Source of the DNA: Geofilum rubicundum JCM 15548 | GTDB taxonomy: Bacteria > Bacteroidota > Bacteroidia > Bacteroidales > Marinilabiliaceae | Direction of reading: 5' to 3' | Length of the DNA stretch: 64,000 nt | NCBI RefSeq assembly: GCF_000974365.1 | Contig: NZ_BAZW01000011.1 | Span: 28,089-92,088, forward strand | Part shown: positions 25,887-34,978 of the stretch, in pieces | How the letters are laid out: each line of letters begins with the position of its first letter | Numbering within the stretch: position 1 is the first letter of the stretch | Notes under the pieces: model-generated | The model's database searches: none | What the model saw: the letters and a program-made list of their open reading frames with translations, nothing else | What the model was told of the DNA's origin: nothing | Position numbers and translations under genes: made by a program

Positions 25887-27056
25887 TCAATAGCGATTTA
25901 ATTGGCTGAGCAACTCATAATAGGTGTATTCGGTTTCTAGAAATTGCATCCAGGTTTCCTGGATAAAACGGACATCTGTCAGATATTCCGAGAAGCTTAT
26001 CTGACCGGCTTTCAGCAATTCTAAATGGCTTTGTGAAACTTGTTCTTCTTCCATTACTGCCTTCATTTGCTGGAAATTGTTTTGGAGTGTGGCGGCTTGA
26101 TGAAATAAATTGGAGGCCCTCCTTTCCAGCTCACCTTCTTGTTGGGTCAATCTCGCTGCTGCCCAGTCAATTTGCAAGCGGGCCTGTTTGACCTTGTTGG
26201 TGTTTTGCCACAGGGGAATGCTGATGCCTACGTGAAATCCTTTCAGGTTTTGGTCCATAAAGGATTCCGATCTGTAGCCGGCCGCGAAAGTGGGCAGCCT
26301 GTTCATTTTTTGATGGCTTACTTCTTTTTCTGATTGCTTGAGGCCTAATTGGGCCATGGTTAAATCGGGGTGGCTGTCAGCCAGGTTTATCAGGAGGGAA
26401 TCCAGATCCGGCAGCTTCCATTCCAGGGGGTATTCATATATAAGATGGTCGATGGAATGACCGCCGTTGAGTTGACGGAGATATTGTCTTTGCACTTTTA
26501 TTTCGGATTGCGTCTTTTGCCATTCCGTTTGGACCCCGATGTTGTAGATTCTGGCCTTGTCGAAGGCTGGCTTGGATATTTCACCCCTTTCAAAACCTTC
26601 TTGCATGATGGCCACCAATTGTTCCCCATCTTTTTTTCTTGTTTTTAGCAGCGCTTCTTGTTTGTTGAGCCATACCAGGTGGAAGTAAACCGACCGGGCA
26701 TTGTGCAGAATTTCTCTTTTTTCTTTCTCGGCCAATGCCTCCTTTTGCTGGTAATTTAATTCTTGAATGGCTGATTTAGAGGTATAGTATCCCGGCCATT
26801 TGAAGGATTGGGTAATTTCCAGTTCCTTTTGGTTTCCTGGCAGGTCGGGTCCGGACCAAAGGTGGTTGTAGGTGACCTCGGGATTTTCGGGGTAGGTACC
26901 AGTTTTGGCTTTGGTCTTTTCTGCATTTAACCATTTTTGAAGGGTGATTAATTGCGTGTTGTTTTGTTCAATGCTTTGCATCAGGTGGCTGAACGACTGT
27001 CCAAACCCCGGAAGTGAAAAGCATAGCAATAGGAGGATATTAATGGCTCGTTTCAT
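25887..27056 (-). CDS. TolC-family outer membrane efflux protein (CzcC/CusC type)
   Basis: The outer-membrane channel of the metal efflux pump, 389 residues from ATG 27056, with a signal peptide ending around residue 20. The helical repeats LTMAQLGLKQSEKEVSHQK and VKQARLQIDWAAARLTQQEGELERRASNLFHQA are typical of OEP barrels. The start overlaps the end of the RND gene by 17 nt, showing tight operon coupling in the order inner pump then outer channel. A longer reading to 27104 would add a poor N-terminus. Confidence 0.88.
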   Translation of the reverse strand: MKRAINILLLLCFSLPGFGQSFSHLMQSIEQNNTQLITLQKWLNAEKTKAKTGTYPENPEVTYNHLWSGPDLPGNQKELEITQSFKWPGYYTSKSAIQELNYQQKEALAEKEKREILHNARSVYFHLVWLNKQEALLKTRKKDGEQLVAIMQEGFERGEISKPAFDKARIYNIGVQTEWQKTQSEIKVQRQYLRQLNGGHSIDHLIYEYPLEWKLPDLDSLLINLADSHPDLTMAQLGLKQSEKEVSHQKMNRLPTFAAGYRSESFMDQNLKGFHVGISIPLWQNTNKVKQARLQIDWAAARLTQQEGELERRASNLFHQAATLQNNFQQMKAVMEEEQVSQSHLELLKAGQISFSEYLTDVRFIQETWMQFLETEYTYYELLSQLNRY

Positions 27057-30000
27057 CTTTTTTTGTTTTAACCAGGTAATAAACGGCAGGAACGATAAAA
27101 GCATTCAGTAAAGTGGCGCTAAATAAGCCCCCCAGGATGACTACGGCCATGGGACTTTGAATTTCATTGCCGGGCCGGTCACCCGCTATGGCCAGCGGAA
27201 TGAGTGCCAGGGCAGCTGTTAAGGCGGTCATTAAAATGGGGTTGAGCCGGTCAAGTGCACCATGTAAAATGGCTTTTCTAAGGGGCTCACCTTCCTCCAA
27301 CAGGGCGTTGAAGCGCGATACCAGCAGAATGCCGTTGCGGGTGGCAATGCCAAACAAGGTGATGAAGCCTATTATGGCCGGTATGCTCAACATGCCTGAG
27401 GTGATCCAAATGCTAAACACACCACCAATTAAGGCCAATGGCAGGTTGAGCAGGATGACTGCCGAAACGGTGACATTTCGAAATTCCATGTACAGCAGCA
27501 GGAAGATGATTAAAATGGCGATCATGGAGGTGTAAAACAACAGTCCGGCCGCCTTTTCCTCACTTTCAAACTGTCCGCCATACTCAATGTAGTAATTTTC
27601 AGGCAGTTGGATGTTTTGCTCAATGGCGTTCTGAACATCCGTGACGACCCCCCGTAAATCGCGGCCGGATACGTTGGCGGAGACCACCACTTTGCGCTGC
27701 ACATTTTCCCTGCCGATGGTGTTGGGGCCCGATGCCGAAAGGATCTCTGCTACTTCTTTCAGGGCTATTTTTTTTCCATCGTGGGTGTCAATCAGGGTGT
27801 TCTTGATGGATTCTATGGATTGACGGTAACGGTCGTTGTACCGCAAAATCAAATCGAAACGCCTGTCGCCTTCGTAGACTTCCGATACTTTTTCTCCGGC
27901 AAAGGCTACATCAATGAATTCGGCCAATTCGTTGACCGGTATGCCGTATTGCAATAGCATTTCCCGTTTGGGCTTTATCTGTAATTGCGGAATTTCTACC
28001 TGCTGTTCTACATTGACATCTACCAGACCATCAATATTGGTTATGACGGATTTGATCTGGTTGGACAAGGAAAACATTTGATGCAGATCGGTTCCAAATA
28101 CCTTGATGGCGATATTGGCCCGGGTGCCCGAAAGCATGTGGTCGATGCGGTGAGACAAGGGCTGACCGATGGTGATGTTGATGCCCCGGATGGTTGCCAG
28201 ACGACTGCGTAATTCTTCCAAAAAGGCCTCTTTTGACCGGCCGTTTAATGTGAAAGGAATATCAATTTCAGATGAGAACACGCCCTGGGCGTGTTCGTCC
28301 AGTTCGGCCCGTCCTGTTCTCCGGACAACCGTATTAATCTCCTCCATTTCGAGCATTTCCTTCTCTAACAGGAGGTTCATTTTGTTGCTTTCGTCTAAGG
28401 AGATGCCTGGCAGACTAACAGTACTCAGGGTGAGCATGCCTTCGTTAAACTCAGGCAAGAAGCTTCGTCCCAAAGAGAAAAAGACAAATATGGCGGCCAT
28501 AAAGAGCACGCCAGCTGCGGCCAACATGCTCTTTTTGAGCTTGAAGGAACGCTCCAGTGCCTTTCCATATTGTTTGTTGAGCCATCGTACCCAGCGACTT
28601 CCGGTTTTGTGACCGGCCAGTTGTTTTTCGCTGGTCAGCATGTAGCTGCAAAGCACCGGTGTCAGTGTAAGGGCCACTATCAGGGAGGCAAAAAGGGACA
28701 CGATAAAGGAGATGCCCAGGGGTTTTAACATTTTACCTTCCATGCCTGATAGAAAGAACAGGGGGATAAAAGCCACGATAATGATCAGGGTCGCATTTAG
28801 AATGGAGGCCCGGATTTCTTTGGAGGCATTGAAGATGACCGAGAGTTTGGCTTCCTGCTCCTGTTTGGGTAGGCGGGCATTTTCTTTGAGCCGTTTGAGC
28901 ACATTGTCCACATCAATGATGGCATCATCCACAAGGGAACCGATGGCGATGGCCATACCACCCAGCGACATGGTATTGATGGTTAAGCCCAGCCATTTAA
29001 GGGTAAGCACCGAAACCAGAAGGGATAAGGGGATGGCAATGAGGGAGATGATGGTTGTTCTGAAATTCAACAGGAAGAGGAAGAGGATGATGGCGACAAA
29101 CAACCCGCCTTCCAGCAGCGCGCGGATGACGTTATCTACGGCCCGGGTTATAAAATCAGCCTGTCGGAAAACGTCGCTTCTGATTTTTACGTGGGCAGGC
29201 AGATTTTCCTGTAAACTGGCAATGGCCGCGTCAATTTTTTCGGTTAAAACAAGCGTGTTGGTGTTGGGCTGTTTTAGAATCGTCATAACCACTGCGGGCT
29301 GACTATTCAAATAACCAGCCCCAATTTTAGGTGAGGTGCCTGTCTTTATAAGGGCTACATCATTGATGGATATGGGCTGACCATTATGAACTTTAATTAC
29401 CGAACGCCCTATGTCCCCGAGATGATTGGTGCGAATGATGCCACGAATAACGTACTCATTGCCAAAATCGTTGAGGAAGCTGCCAGTGGCATTTTCATTC
29501 AGGTGTTCGCAAGCCTTCAACAGCTCCTGAAAGCTGACTCCGAAATGGTCCATTTTTTCAGGGTCGGCCTCTATGATATATTGCTTGTGATCACCGCCCA
29601 TTACTACTACCTGAGACACACCACCTATGGAGAGCAGGCGGTTACGTATTTGCCAGTCGGCAATGGTTCTCAAGTCCATCGGCGAGATGGAATCGGACGA
29701 AACGGTCAGGACCATAATTTCTCCAATGATGGAGGATTGGGGAGCCAGCACCGGATTGCTGGCATTTTCCGGCAGTTGTTCTGCTACCGTTGCCATTTTC
29801 TCACTGACGATCTGGCGGGCCTTGAAAATATCCGTATCCCACTCAAAATCGACCCATACAATGGAAATGCCGGTGGCTGAGGAGGAGCGTACCCGGCGGA
29901 CATCTGCTGCGCCGTTGACGGCTGTTTCAATGGGAAAGGTGACCAGTCGCTCAACTTCTTCGGTGGCCATGCCATGGGCCTCGGTTATAACAACCACCGA

Positions 30001-30135
30001 TGGGGCCGTCAGGTCCGGAAATACGTCCACTTCCATTTGGGTGGCGACATAGCCTCCCCCCAATAAAAGGACCAAGGCCAGAAACAACACCAGAAGCCTG
30101 TTTTTTAATGAAAAGTCAATAATTTGGTTCAGCAT
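27040..30135 (-). CDS. Heavy-metal RND efflux pump, inner-membrane subunit (CusA/CzcA family)
   Basis: A 1031-residue proton-driven trimeric pump. The start MLNQIIDFSLKNRLLVLFLALVLL is the usual first membrane helix. VFPDLTAPSVVVITEAHGMATEEVERLVTFPIE is the HME-RND porter signature. The acidic proton-relay helix reads GSLVDDAIIDVDNVLKRL, and twelve membrane segments can be followed to the end. The metal (Cu/Ag or Zn/Co/Cd) cannot be settled. The neighbouring His-rich proteins would suit several metals. It is co-transcribed with the adaptor upstream (10 nt gap) and the outer channel downstream. Confidence 0.95.
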   Translation of the reverse strand: MLNQIIDFSLKNRLLVLFLALVLLLGGGYVATQMEVDVFPDLTAPSVVVITEAHGMATEEVERLVTFPIETAVNGAADVRRVRSSSATGISIVWVDFEWDTDIFKARQIVSEKMATVAEQLPENASNPVLAPQSSIIGEIMVLTVSSDSISPMDLRTIADWQIRNRLLSIGGVSQVVVMGGDHKQYIIEADPEKMDHFGVSFQELLKACEHLNENATGSFLNDFGNEYVIRGIIRTNHLGDIGRSVIKVHNGQPISINDVALIKTGTSPKIGAGYLNSQPAVVMTILKQPNTNTLVLTEKIDAAIASLQENLPAHVKIRSDVFRQADFITRAVDNVIRALLEGGLFVAIILFLFLLNFRTTIISLIAIPLSLLVSVLTLKWLGLTINTMSLGGMAIAIGSLVDDAIIDVDNVLKRLKENARLPKQEQEAKLSVIFNASKEIRASILNATLIIIVAFIPLFFLSGMEGKMLKPLGISFIVSLFASLIVALTLTPVLCSYMLTSEKQLAGHKTGSRWVRWLNKQYGKALERSFKLKKSMLAAAGVLFMAAIFVFFSLGRSFLPEFNEGMLTLSTVSLPGISLDESNKMNLLLEKEMLEMEEINTVVRRTGRAELDEHAQGVFSSEIDIPFTLNGRSKEAFLEELRSRLATIRGINITIGQPLSHRIDHMLSGTRANIAIKVFGTDLHQMFSLSNQIKSVITNIDGLVDVNVEQQVEIPQLQIKPKREMLLQYGIPVNELAEFIDVAFAGEKVSEVYEGDRRFDLILRYNDRYRQSIESIKNTLIDTHDGKKIALKEVAEILSASGPNTIGRENVQRKVVVSANVSGRDLRGVVTDVQNAIEQNIQLPENYYIEYGGQFESEEKAAGLLFYTSMIAILIIFLLLYMEFRNVTVSAVILLNLPLALIGGVFSIWITSGMLSIPAIIGFITLFGIATRNGILLVSRFNALLEEGEPLRKAILHGALDRLNPILMTALTAALALIPLAIAGDRPGNEIQSPMAVVILGGLFSATLLNAFIVPAVYYLVKTKKDETSH

Positions 30136-30145
30136 GGTTTCCTAT

Positions 30146-31672
30146 TTAATGGGTGTGACCATGTATGGGTAAATCGCCCGACATGGCTGCCAGTTTTATC
30201 TGATAGGCACCTTGGGTGACGATGCGTTCACCAACCGCAAGGCCTGAAGTGATTTCTACCTGAATCCCGTCGTTGTTGGCCAATTGAACGGGCCGCTTGA
30301 CAAAGGATTCGCCGCCGGTTTGCACAAAAACAAAATATTGTCCCTGCTCTTCAATGATGGCCGACAAAGGGACGACCAAGGCCTGGTCCTTCTTGCCTGT
30401 TTTCAGAAAGGCTTCCAGGTACATGCCGTTCATGAGTCGGCCGTTGTTCTGAACCGCAAATGTTATGGGTATGCGGCTGTGGTTTTCGCTGACAAAGGGG
30501 GTTTGGGCGATTAATTGTCCCCGGACAGCTTCAAGTGTTAAAGCCTCCTTGTCATCGGGCAGGGAGAAGGTGGCATCGAATATTTCGCTGACTTTCTGAA
30601 AATCAGACGCATTTACATAGGCTTCGTTGCGTAGGTCCTGATTGCTGCCGATGTCCATGAGGACAGAACTTTTATCCACAAATTGTCCGTTGCGCACAGC
30701 GATATGACTAACGAATCCGTCGATGGGGGAGGTGATTTTCAGGCCATTCCCGGAGACTTGATTGGCCAATTGATAATACCGCAATGAATCCTGCTGGTAT
30801 TGTGTTTCGATGGCCAGAAAATCTTTTTCTGATATCACTTGCTTTTCAACCAACTGTTTGGTGCGGAGATAATCGGTTTTGCTTTTGTTGAAGGCTATTT
30901 GGGCTTGTGTAAGTCGTGCATCCAGACTGTTTTCGATACCGGTGCTGGCGACTACGGCCACCAGGTCGCCTTTCTGGAGTTTTTGTCCAGGCACAACCAT
31001 CAGCTTCACCTGTCCCTCCGTTTGAGCATTCAAGGTCAAGGAGGATAACGCCTGTCCCTTAACTTTTGCCGAGGTGTGAATAACCGAATAGAAGGGTTGA
31101 AGCTTTATTTCCTGTGTGGCAAAATCCGTCTTCCAGGCCTGCTCTTTTAAAAAAGAAATGGCATCGGCATCGTGCTCATCCTCTGTTGCGTGGGACGCTT
31201 CATTCGCATGGCCGTAAACCGGTATGTCAGGTATTTCAAAGGAGGCCTTTCCGGAGGGGCTTTCAAGTTCAAATTTTAGCTGGTAGTTGCCTGCTTCTTT
31301 AGGTTGCAGAGCGGGTCGGAAGATTCCTTGGGAAGCGGGGCTTTCAACCCGGTGCCGAAGACCTTTGCCATCTTTTACAATGCTAACTGTTAGCTGGCCT
31401 TTGGTCACCGGTTGGTAGTCGTCCAGTTGCGTCAAGTGGGCGGCAAAAATGCTTGTCTGCCCTACCGTTAAGGCCGGGAATTCTACAAAAAGTTCGTATG
31501 CGTCTGAAAAGAGGGTAAAGCTTTGAGTTTCCGGCACTGGGTTATCATGTGCCTCGTGATCTTCTGTTTCAAGCCCCCCATTGCCATCATGTTCGTGTCC
31601 CCCGGTAGGGTGGTTGCAGGACAGGAAGAGGCTGGTCACGGCGATGGTTGAAAAAAATAAGCGTGCTTTCAT
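30146..31672 (-). CDS. RND efflux periplasmic adaptor lipoprotein (CusB type)
   Basis: A 508-residue membrane-fusion protein. It has a lipobox (LFLSC), then a His-rich linker (GGHEHDGNGGLETEDHEAHDN), an N-terminal domain of the kind found in Bacteroidota CusB proteins, the lipoyl/hairpin part (LDARLTQAQIAFNKSKTDYLRTKQL) and the beta-barrel region, and it ends PIHGHTH. It links the RND pump to the outer channel and may pass metal to the pump through its His clusters. It is the first pump gene in the operon, 51 nt after the His-rich lipoprotein gene. Confidence 0.92.
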   Translation of the reverse strand: MKARLFFSTIAVTSLFLSCNHPTGGHEHDGNGGLETEDHEAHDNPVPETQSFTLFSDAYELFVEFPALTVGQTSIFAAHLTQLDDYQPVTKGQLTVSIVKDGKGLRHRVESPASQGIFRPALQPKEAGNYQLKFELESPSGKASFEIPDIPVYGHANEASHATEDEHDADAISFLKEQAWKTDFATQEIKLQPFYSVIHTSAKVKGQALSSLTLNAQTEGQVKLMVVPGQKLQKGDLVAVVASTGIENSLDARLTQAQIAFNKSKTDYLRTKQLVEKQVISEKDFLAIETQYQQDSLRYYQLANQVSGNGLKITSPIDGFVSHIAVRNGQFVDKSSVLMDIGSNQDLRNEAYVNASDFQKVSEIFDATFSLPDDKEALTLEAVRGQLIAQTPFVSENHSRIPITFAVQNNGRLMNGMYLEAFLKTGKKDQALVVPLSAIIEEQGQYFVFVQTGGESFVKRPVQLANNDGIQVEITSGLAVGERIVTQGAYQIKLAAMSGDLPIHGHTH

Positions 31673-31723
31673 GGCTTTTAGTTTTGGTAAGATTCCGGAG
31701 CCTGAAGCTCCGGAATCCTGATC

Positions 31724-31963
31724 TTAATGGACATGACCATCTTCGTGGTCATGGTCGTGATGTTCTGCTGGTGTTGAAGTGTTTGTGCTGTCGCCAACGA
31801 CAAACTCTTCCTGTTCAACCTGTTCATGGTCGTGCTCATGGTCATGGTTTTCAGTGCCATGGTCATGTCCGTGGTCGTCGCTGTTGTCCGTTCTTAAACC
31901 ACAGGAAGCAGCCATGAATGTCAGGTAAGCAGAGAGCATCAACAAATACATGAATCGCTTCAT
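31724..31963 (-). CDS. Small His/Asp-rich lipoprotein, probable metal binder
   Basis: 79 residues. After a signal peptide and lipobox (MAASC) the mature chain is mainly His, Asp and Glu: DDHGHDHGTENHDHEHDHEQ and HHDHDHEDGHVH. It should bind divalent metals in the periplasm and sits just before the CusB-type adaptor, so a metal buffer or chaperone for the pump is likely. It is not a fixed family. The composition makes the reverse strand also open, but the signal peptide identifies this frame. Confidence 0.8.
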   Translation of the reverse strand: MKRFMYLLMLSAYLTFMAASCGLRTDNSDDHGHDHGTENHDHEHDHEQVEQEEFVVGDSTNTSTPAEHHDHDHEDGHVH

Positions 31964-31980
31964 AATTGATTGAATTTAGT

Positions 31981-31998
31981 ATTCACCCAAAGGTGAAT
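31981..31998. promoter_or_regulatory. Perfect palindrome before the His-rich lipoprotein gene
   Basis: ATTCACC-CAAA-GGTGAAT, 7-bp arms, 18 nt upstream of the lipoprotein start and between the two His-rich genes. It may be an operator or a processing hairpin inside the operon. No matching regulator is in the window. Confidence 0.4.
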
Positions 31999-32032
31999 GG
32001 AATTAAAAATAGAGTGATCGTTTTCCTGGAAA

Positions 32033-32485
32033 TCAGGCCATAGAAGGAGGAGCCCGTAAGCCGATGGCTCCGGGTTTAAAGATGCTGGTTATCAGGAAGG
32101 GCTTGTCGCTAAAGCGGATCAGGTCCATTTCCGGAGGAGGAGAAATCCTGACGTTGCTACTTCTAGAAAGAACGGCAACTGTTGAAAAGGGCACTTGAAC
32201 ATCCTTGTTGAAATTGATGCGGAAATAGTCAAAGTCTCCATCTGCTGAGAGATGCTGATGGAAGGGGAAGTTGCTCGCATCTGCATCCTCTGAATCATGG
32301 TGGTGGTTTCCTTCGCCATGATGTAAGTGATCGAAATCAGAGGAAGAATGATGGTGACCAGGATGGGTGGAACGAAGCGAAAGAACAGAATTATCCAGAT
32401 CATGATGATGATGGGGAATCATCTCGTGACTTAAAGCGGCCAAAAAGGCCAGCAGGAGTAATATGGAATAGATTCTTAACTTCAC
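32033..32485 (-). CDS. His-rich exported protein of the metal-efflux operon
   Basis: 150 residues with an N-terminal signal/anchor (about 1-19) and His clusters MIPHHHHDLDN, HPGHHHSSSDFDHLHHGEGNHHH. A conserved-looking tail FLITSIFKPGAIGLRAPP follows. Similar proteins commonly begin metal RND operons in Bacteroidota; function is unknown, with metal sensing or buffering likely. The start codon is GTG at 32485, five bases after a perfect -7 box, so the mRNA is probably leaderless. No ATG that keeps the signal peptide exists. Confidence 0.78.
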   Translation of the reverse strand: MKLRIYSILLLLAFLAALSHEMIPHHHHDLDNSVLSLRSTHPGHHHSSSDFDHLHHGEGNHHHDSEDADASNFPFHQHLSADGDFDYFRINFNKDVQVPFSTVAVLSRSSNVRISPPPEMDLIRFSDKPFLITSIFKPGAIGLRAPPSMA

Positions 32486-32490
32486 TTTTA

Positions 32491-32520
32491 CAAAGATAAG
32501 GTTTTTAGAATGATTTCAAA
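32491..32520 (-). promoter_or_regulatory. Promoter of the metal-efflux operon
   Basis: On the - strand TTTG at 32520-32517, an 18-nt spacer and TATCTTTG at 32498-32491 match the Bacteroidota -33/-7 consensus closely. The transcript should start at or next to the GTG at 32485. Confidence 0.6.
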
Positions 32521-32694
32521 TAACAGAAATTCAGATCGTTTTTATTAAAGAAATAATCGTGATTCTTTTTGCGTGATTTAATCTTTTTCCCATTTTGGTT
32601 ATAGGTTATGGTTAATCGAATTTCTCTCTTTTTGTTTCTAGCTTATTTTGTCGGATGACCAAAGAGGCCTAAATATTATATGGCTGGTGCTGGC

Positions 32695-33801
32695 TTACAG
32701 ATCCTTTACACACCTGAATCCGAGATGCATCATTCCTGAATCCGGAGAAGATTTCATACGGGCGGAGGCCCGGTATCCTGCACAGTAGGAATCGTTGCAT
32801 AAAAAGGAACCGCCCCTGATTGTTTTTTGGGGCATGTTGGGCGATAAGGGATCATAGGATTGCTCAGGACCTTTGGGGTTTTTGTTGACCGGGTTGTTTT
32901 TGAGAGAGGCATAATATTGGGCGTGGTACCAATCTGCCGTCCACTGCCATACGTTTCCGGCCATGTCATACAAGCCAAAAGCGTTGGGCGCAAACGACGC
33001 GACAGGTGCTCCGTATTCATAGCCATCACTGGCCTTGTTGGAGTAGGGGAATTCGCCCTGCCAGTAGTTGGCTCTTTCGGGCGAAACTGGCTCATTGCCC
33101 CAGGGGTAAATGTATTCATCATGACCACCTCTGGCTGCATATTCCCATTCGGCTTCTGTGGGCAGGCGTTTGCCTGCCCATTGGGCATACGCCTGTGCAT
33201 CAAACCAGGAAACATGAACCACGGGGAAGTTTTCTTTTCCCTCGATGGAAGAACCCGGCCCCTGAGGTTGTCGCCAGTTGGCTCCCGCCATCCATTTCCA
33301 CCACGAGTGGTGGTTGTTTAATGAGACTTCTTTTTGAGGCGCAGAGAACACCAATGAAGCTGGAATGAGCAAAGAATCCGCAGGCTTGGGCGTGCCGGGT
33401 GGCAATTGTTGCTTTATTTCTTCCCAATCCGGCGCCACCTCAGCTGTTGTTACATAACCTGTTGCTTCCACAAAGGCTGCAAACTGTTGGTTGGTAACGG
33501 GATGTGCATCCATTAAAAAGCTGTCTACCTGAACAGAAGCATTCGGAAATTCGTCCGCTCTGGCAAATTCCTTTTCCCGGGCACCCATGGTGAAGGTGCC
33601 ACCCGGAATGACCACCATACCTTCTGTTGATGTTGTTTCCTGTCCGGGAGGAGCATTTTCGGCCGACAAGTCAAATCTTGCGTGGGCCTGCGGCATGCAG
33701 CAGGATTTGGTGGCTGCTTCATCCTGTTGTTGTTTTGAAGGGTTTGTCTGACAGCCTGCAGTTATTGCGAGAAGCGCCGTTAGCGCTAAAACTATTTTCA
33801 T
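32695..33801 (-). CDS. Formylglycine-generating enzyme (sulfatase maturase, SUMF1 family)
   Basis: An exported lipoprotein (LLAITAGC) of 368 residues. The FGE-sulfatase domain starts at MVVIPGGTFTMGA. It includes HPVTNQQFAAFVEATGYVTTAE, HVSWFDAQAYAQWAGKRLPTEAEWEYAARGG and GNVWQWTADWY. Near the end the two active-site cysteines are in GGSFLCNDSYCAGYRASAR, followed by LGFRCV. With both Cys present this should be a true oxygen-dependent FGE that turns Cys of sulfatases into formylglycine. A sulfatase relic lies 4 kb away; working sulfatases must be elsewhere. Confidence 0.92.
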   Translation of the reverse strand: MKIVLALTALLAITAGCQTNPSKQQQDEAATKSCCMPQAHARFDLSAENAPPGQETTSTEGMVVIPGGTFTMGAREKEFARADEFPNASVQVDSFLMDAHPVTNQQFAAFVEATGYVTTAEVAPDWEEIKQQLPPGTPKPADSLLIPASLVFSAPQKEVSLNNHHSWWKWMAGANWRQPQGPGSSIEGKENFPVVHVSWFDAQAYAQWAGKRLPTEAEWEYAARGGHDEYIYPWGNEPVSPERANYWQGEFPYSNKASDGYEYGAPVASFAPNAFGLYDMAGNVWQWTADWYHAQYYASLKNNPVNKNPKGPEQSYDPLSPNMPQKTIRGGSFLCNDSYCAGYRASARMKSSPDSGMMHLGFRCVKDL

Positions 33802-33929
33802 TTCCAGGTCCGTTTAAAAATTTTTTGGCATCGCATCCTGGTGAGATGGATACTTTTTAAACAGCCGCTGGTAATTATTGTTTAAGGCAGCGGCTCCATT
33901 TAGGCGTGAACAATTCTTTGCAGAGCCGG

Positions 33930-33953
33930 CAAAATAATCAAGTGATTATTTTG
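33930..33953. repeat. Perfect palindrome, 11-bp arms
   Basis: CAAAATAATCA-AG-TGATTATTTTG lies between the FGE gene and the TPR gene, both on the - strand. With a 2-nt centre it looks more like a protein-binding operator than a terminator, as no T-run follows on either strand. Confidence 0.45.
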
Positions 33954-34005
33954 TTCCATTAATTAGTGTTTATAATACAAGTGCGGATTATCAATTCTAA
34001 AAAAA

Positions 34006-34421
34006 TTAATTCGCCACTTTTAATTGCTCCACCACTTGCCTCACCTGCTCGGCATCGGGATAGTCTTTCAATATCTCCATGGCATAGCTCAAGGCCTTTT
34101 CTCCTTGATTGTTATCCAGGTAGAAGCGCAACAGAGCCGAACGACTGTTCAGGTTGTCGATCACTTCTATCTCGTTTTTCAAATATTGTTCAGCTTTTCC
34201 TTTGTCTTTCATGAAATCATACATCATGGCGATGTTGTGATTGACGCGCGGGCGTTCCGGAGCCATTTCTTCCCTGTCACAAACAGCAGCACCATCAGCA
34301 GCGCGGCAATACCGCCCAGACCAAAGGTGCGGTTGAATTTGATGGCCCGGGTATCTATTCTTTGGGGGTGCAGGTGCAGAAGGAGTCTGGTGATTGCTTT
34401 ATGTGTGGCCGGCTCTTTCAT
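34006..34421 (-). CDS. Membrane-anchored TPR protein, probably split by a frameshift
   Basis: Two overlapping frames: a 65-residue piece (34421-34224) with one membrane segment FGLGGIAALLMVLLFVTG, and an 86-residue piece (34266-34006) made of TPR-like helices (HNIAMMYDFMKDKGKAEQYLKNEIE...). Adding one A in the A-run near 34267 joins them as ...VTGKKMAPERPRVNHN..., giving one anchored protein of about 138 residues. Two separate short genes are the alternative. No function is known. Confidence 0.5.
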
Positions 34422-34978
34422 CGATGTTGACGTTTTGTGGGTGAATGCAGGCCCTTGAGATGAATTATGAAGGGCAAATATAATAAACTCAATGGAATGT
34501 TTTACATTCTTGAAACGCTGTTAAGTTGTTCTGGCAAAAAGATCCGATAGGCTAAGTGATGCCATAAATTTGGCTTCTATTATACTGAAGCAAGGGGGAC
34601 CTCCAAGGAAAAATCAATAATTGGGATGGTGTCGGTACCTGTCCAATAGCTTTTATTTTCTAGTCAATTTCATAGAAGAACTCCGGATGTTTAATTGGCC
34701 GCTTAGGGTAATTTCGTGCGCATCCTGAAAACCACGTATTCTGTTTTTTGTGAGCGAAAGATTGGCTGGGCCAGTCAACTGAAATATTTTCTTATAGTTT
34801 TGGTATTTAAGGTGCTCTGTTGCAGAATGAGTTTTATAAACTAAAATGAAGCATTACATTTACCAAATAAAATAAATAACAATGAAACGAGCATGACAAG
34901 ATTTGTCACTAAAGAACATGTATAAACTTCAATCATGCAAGTTCCATCAGACCAATAACTTAGACTAATTTTATACTG
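34422..34978. other. Long intergenic region, no gene seen
   Basis: 557 nt between divergent genes. It is AT-rich with no frame of interest and no clear repeat. The last 100 nt before the GH2 gene probably hold its promoter, but no good TAnnTTTG box was found. Confidence 0.4.

Noticed and set aside
28712..29302. 196-residue frame opposite the RND pump gene
   Set aside because: A shadow frame within a well-conserved CusA/CzcA gene.
31648..31917. 89-residue frame opposite the His-rich lipoprotein gene
   Set aside because: His and Asp codon repeats on one strand leave the other strand open; the - strand frame has the signal peptide and lipobox.
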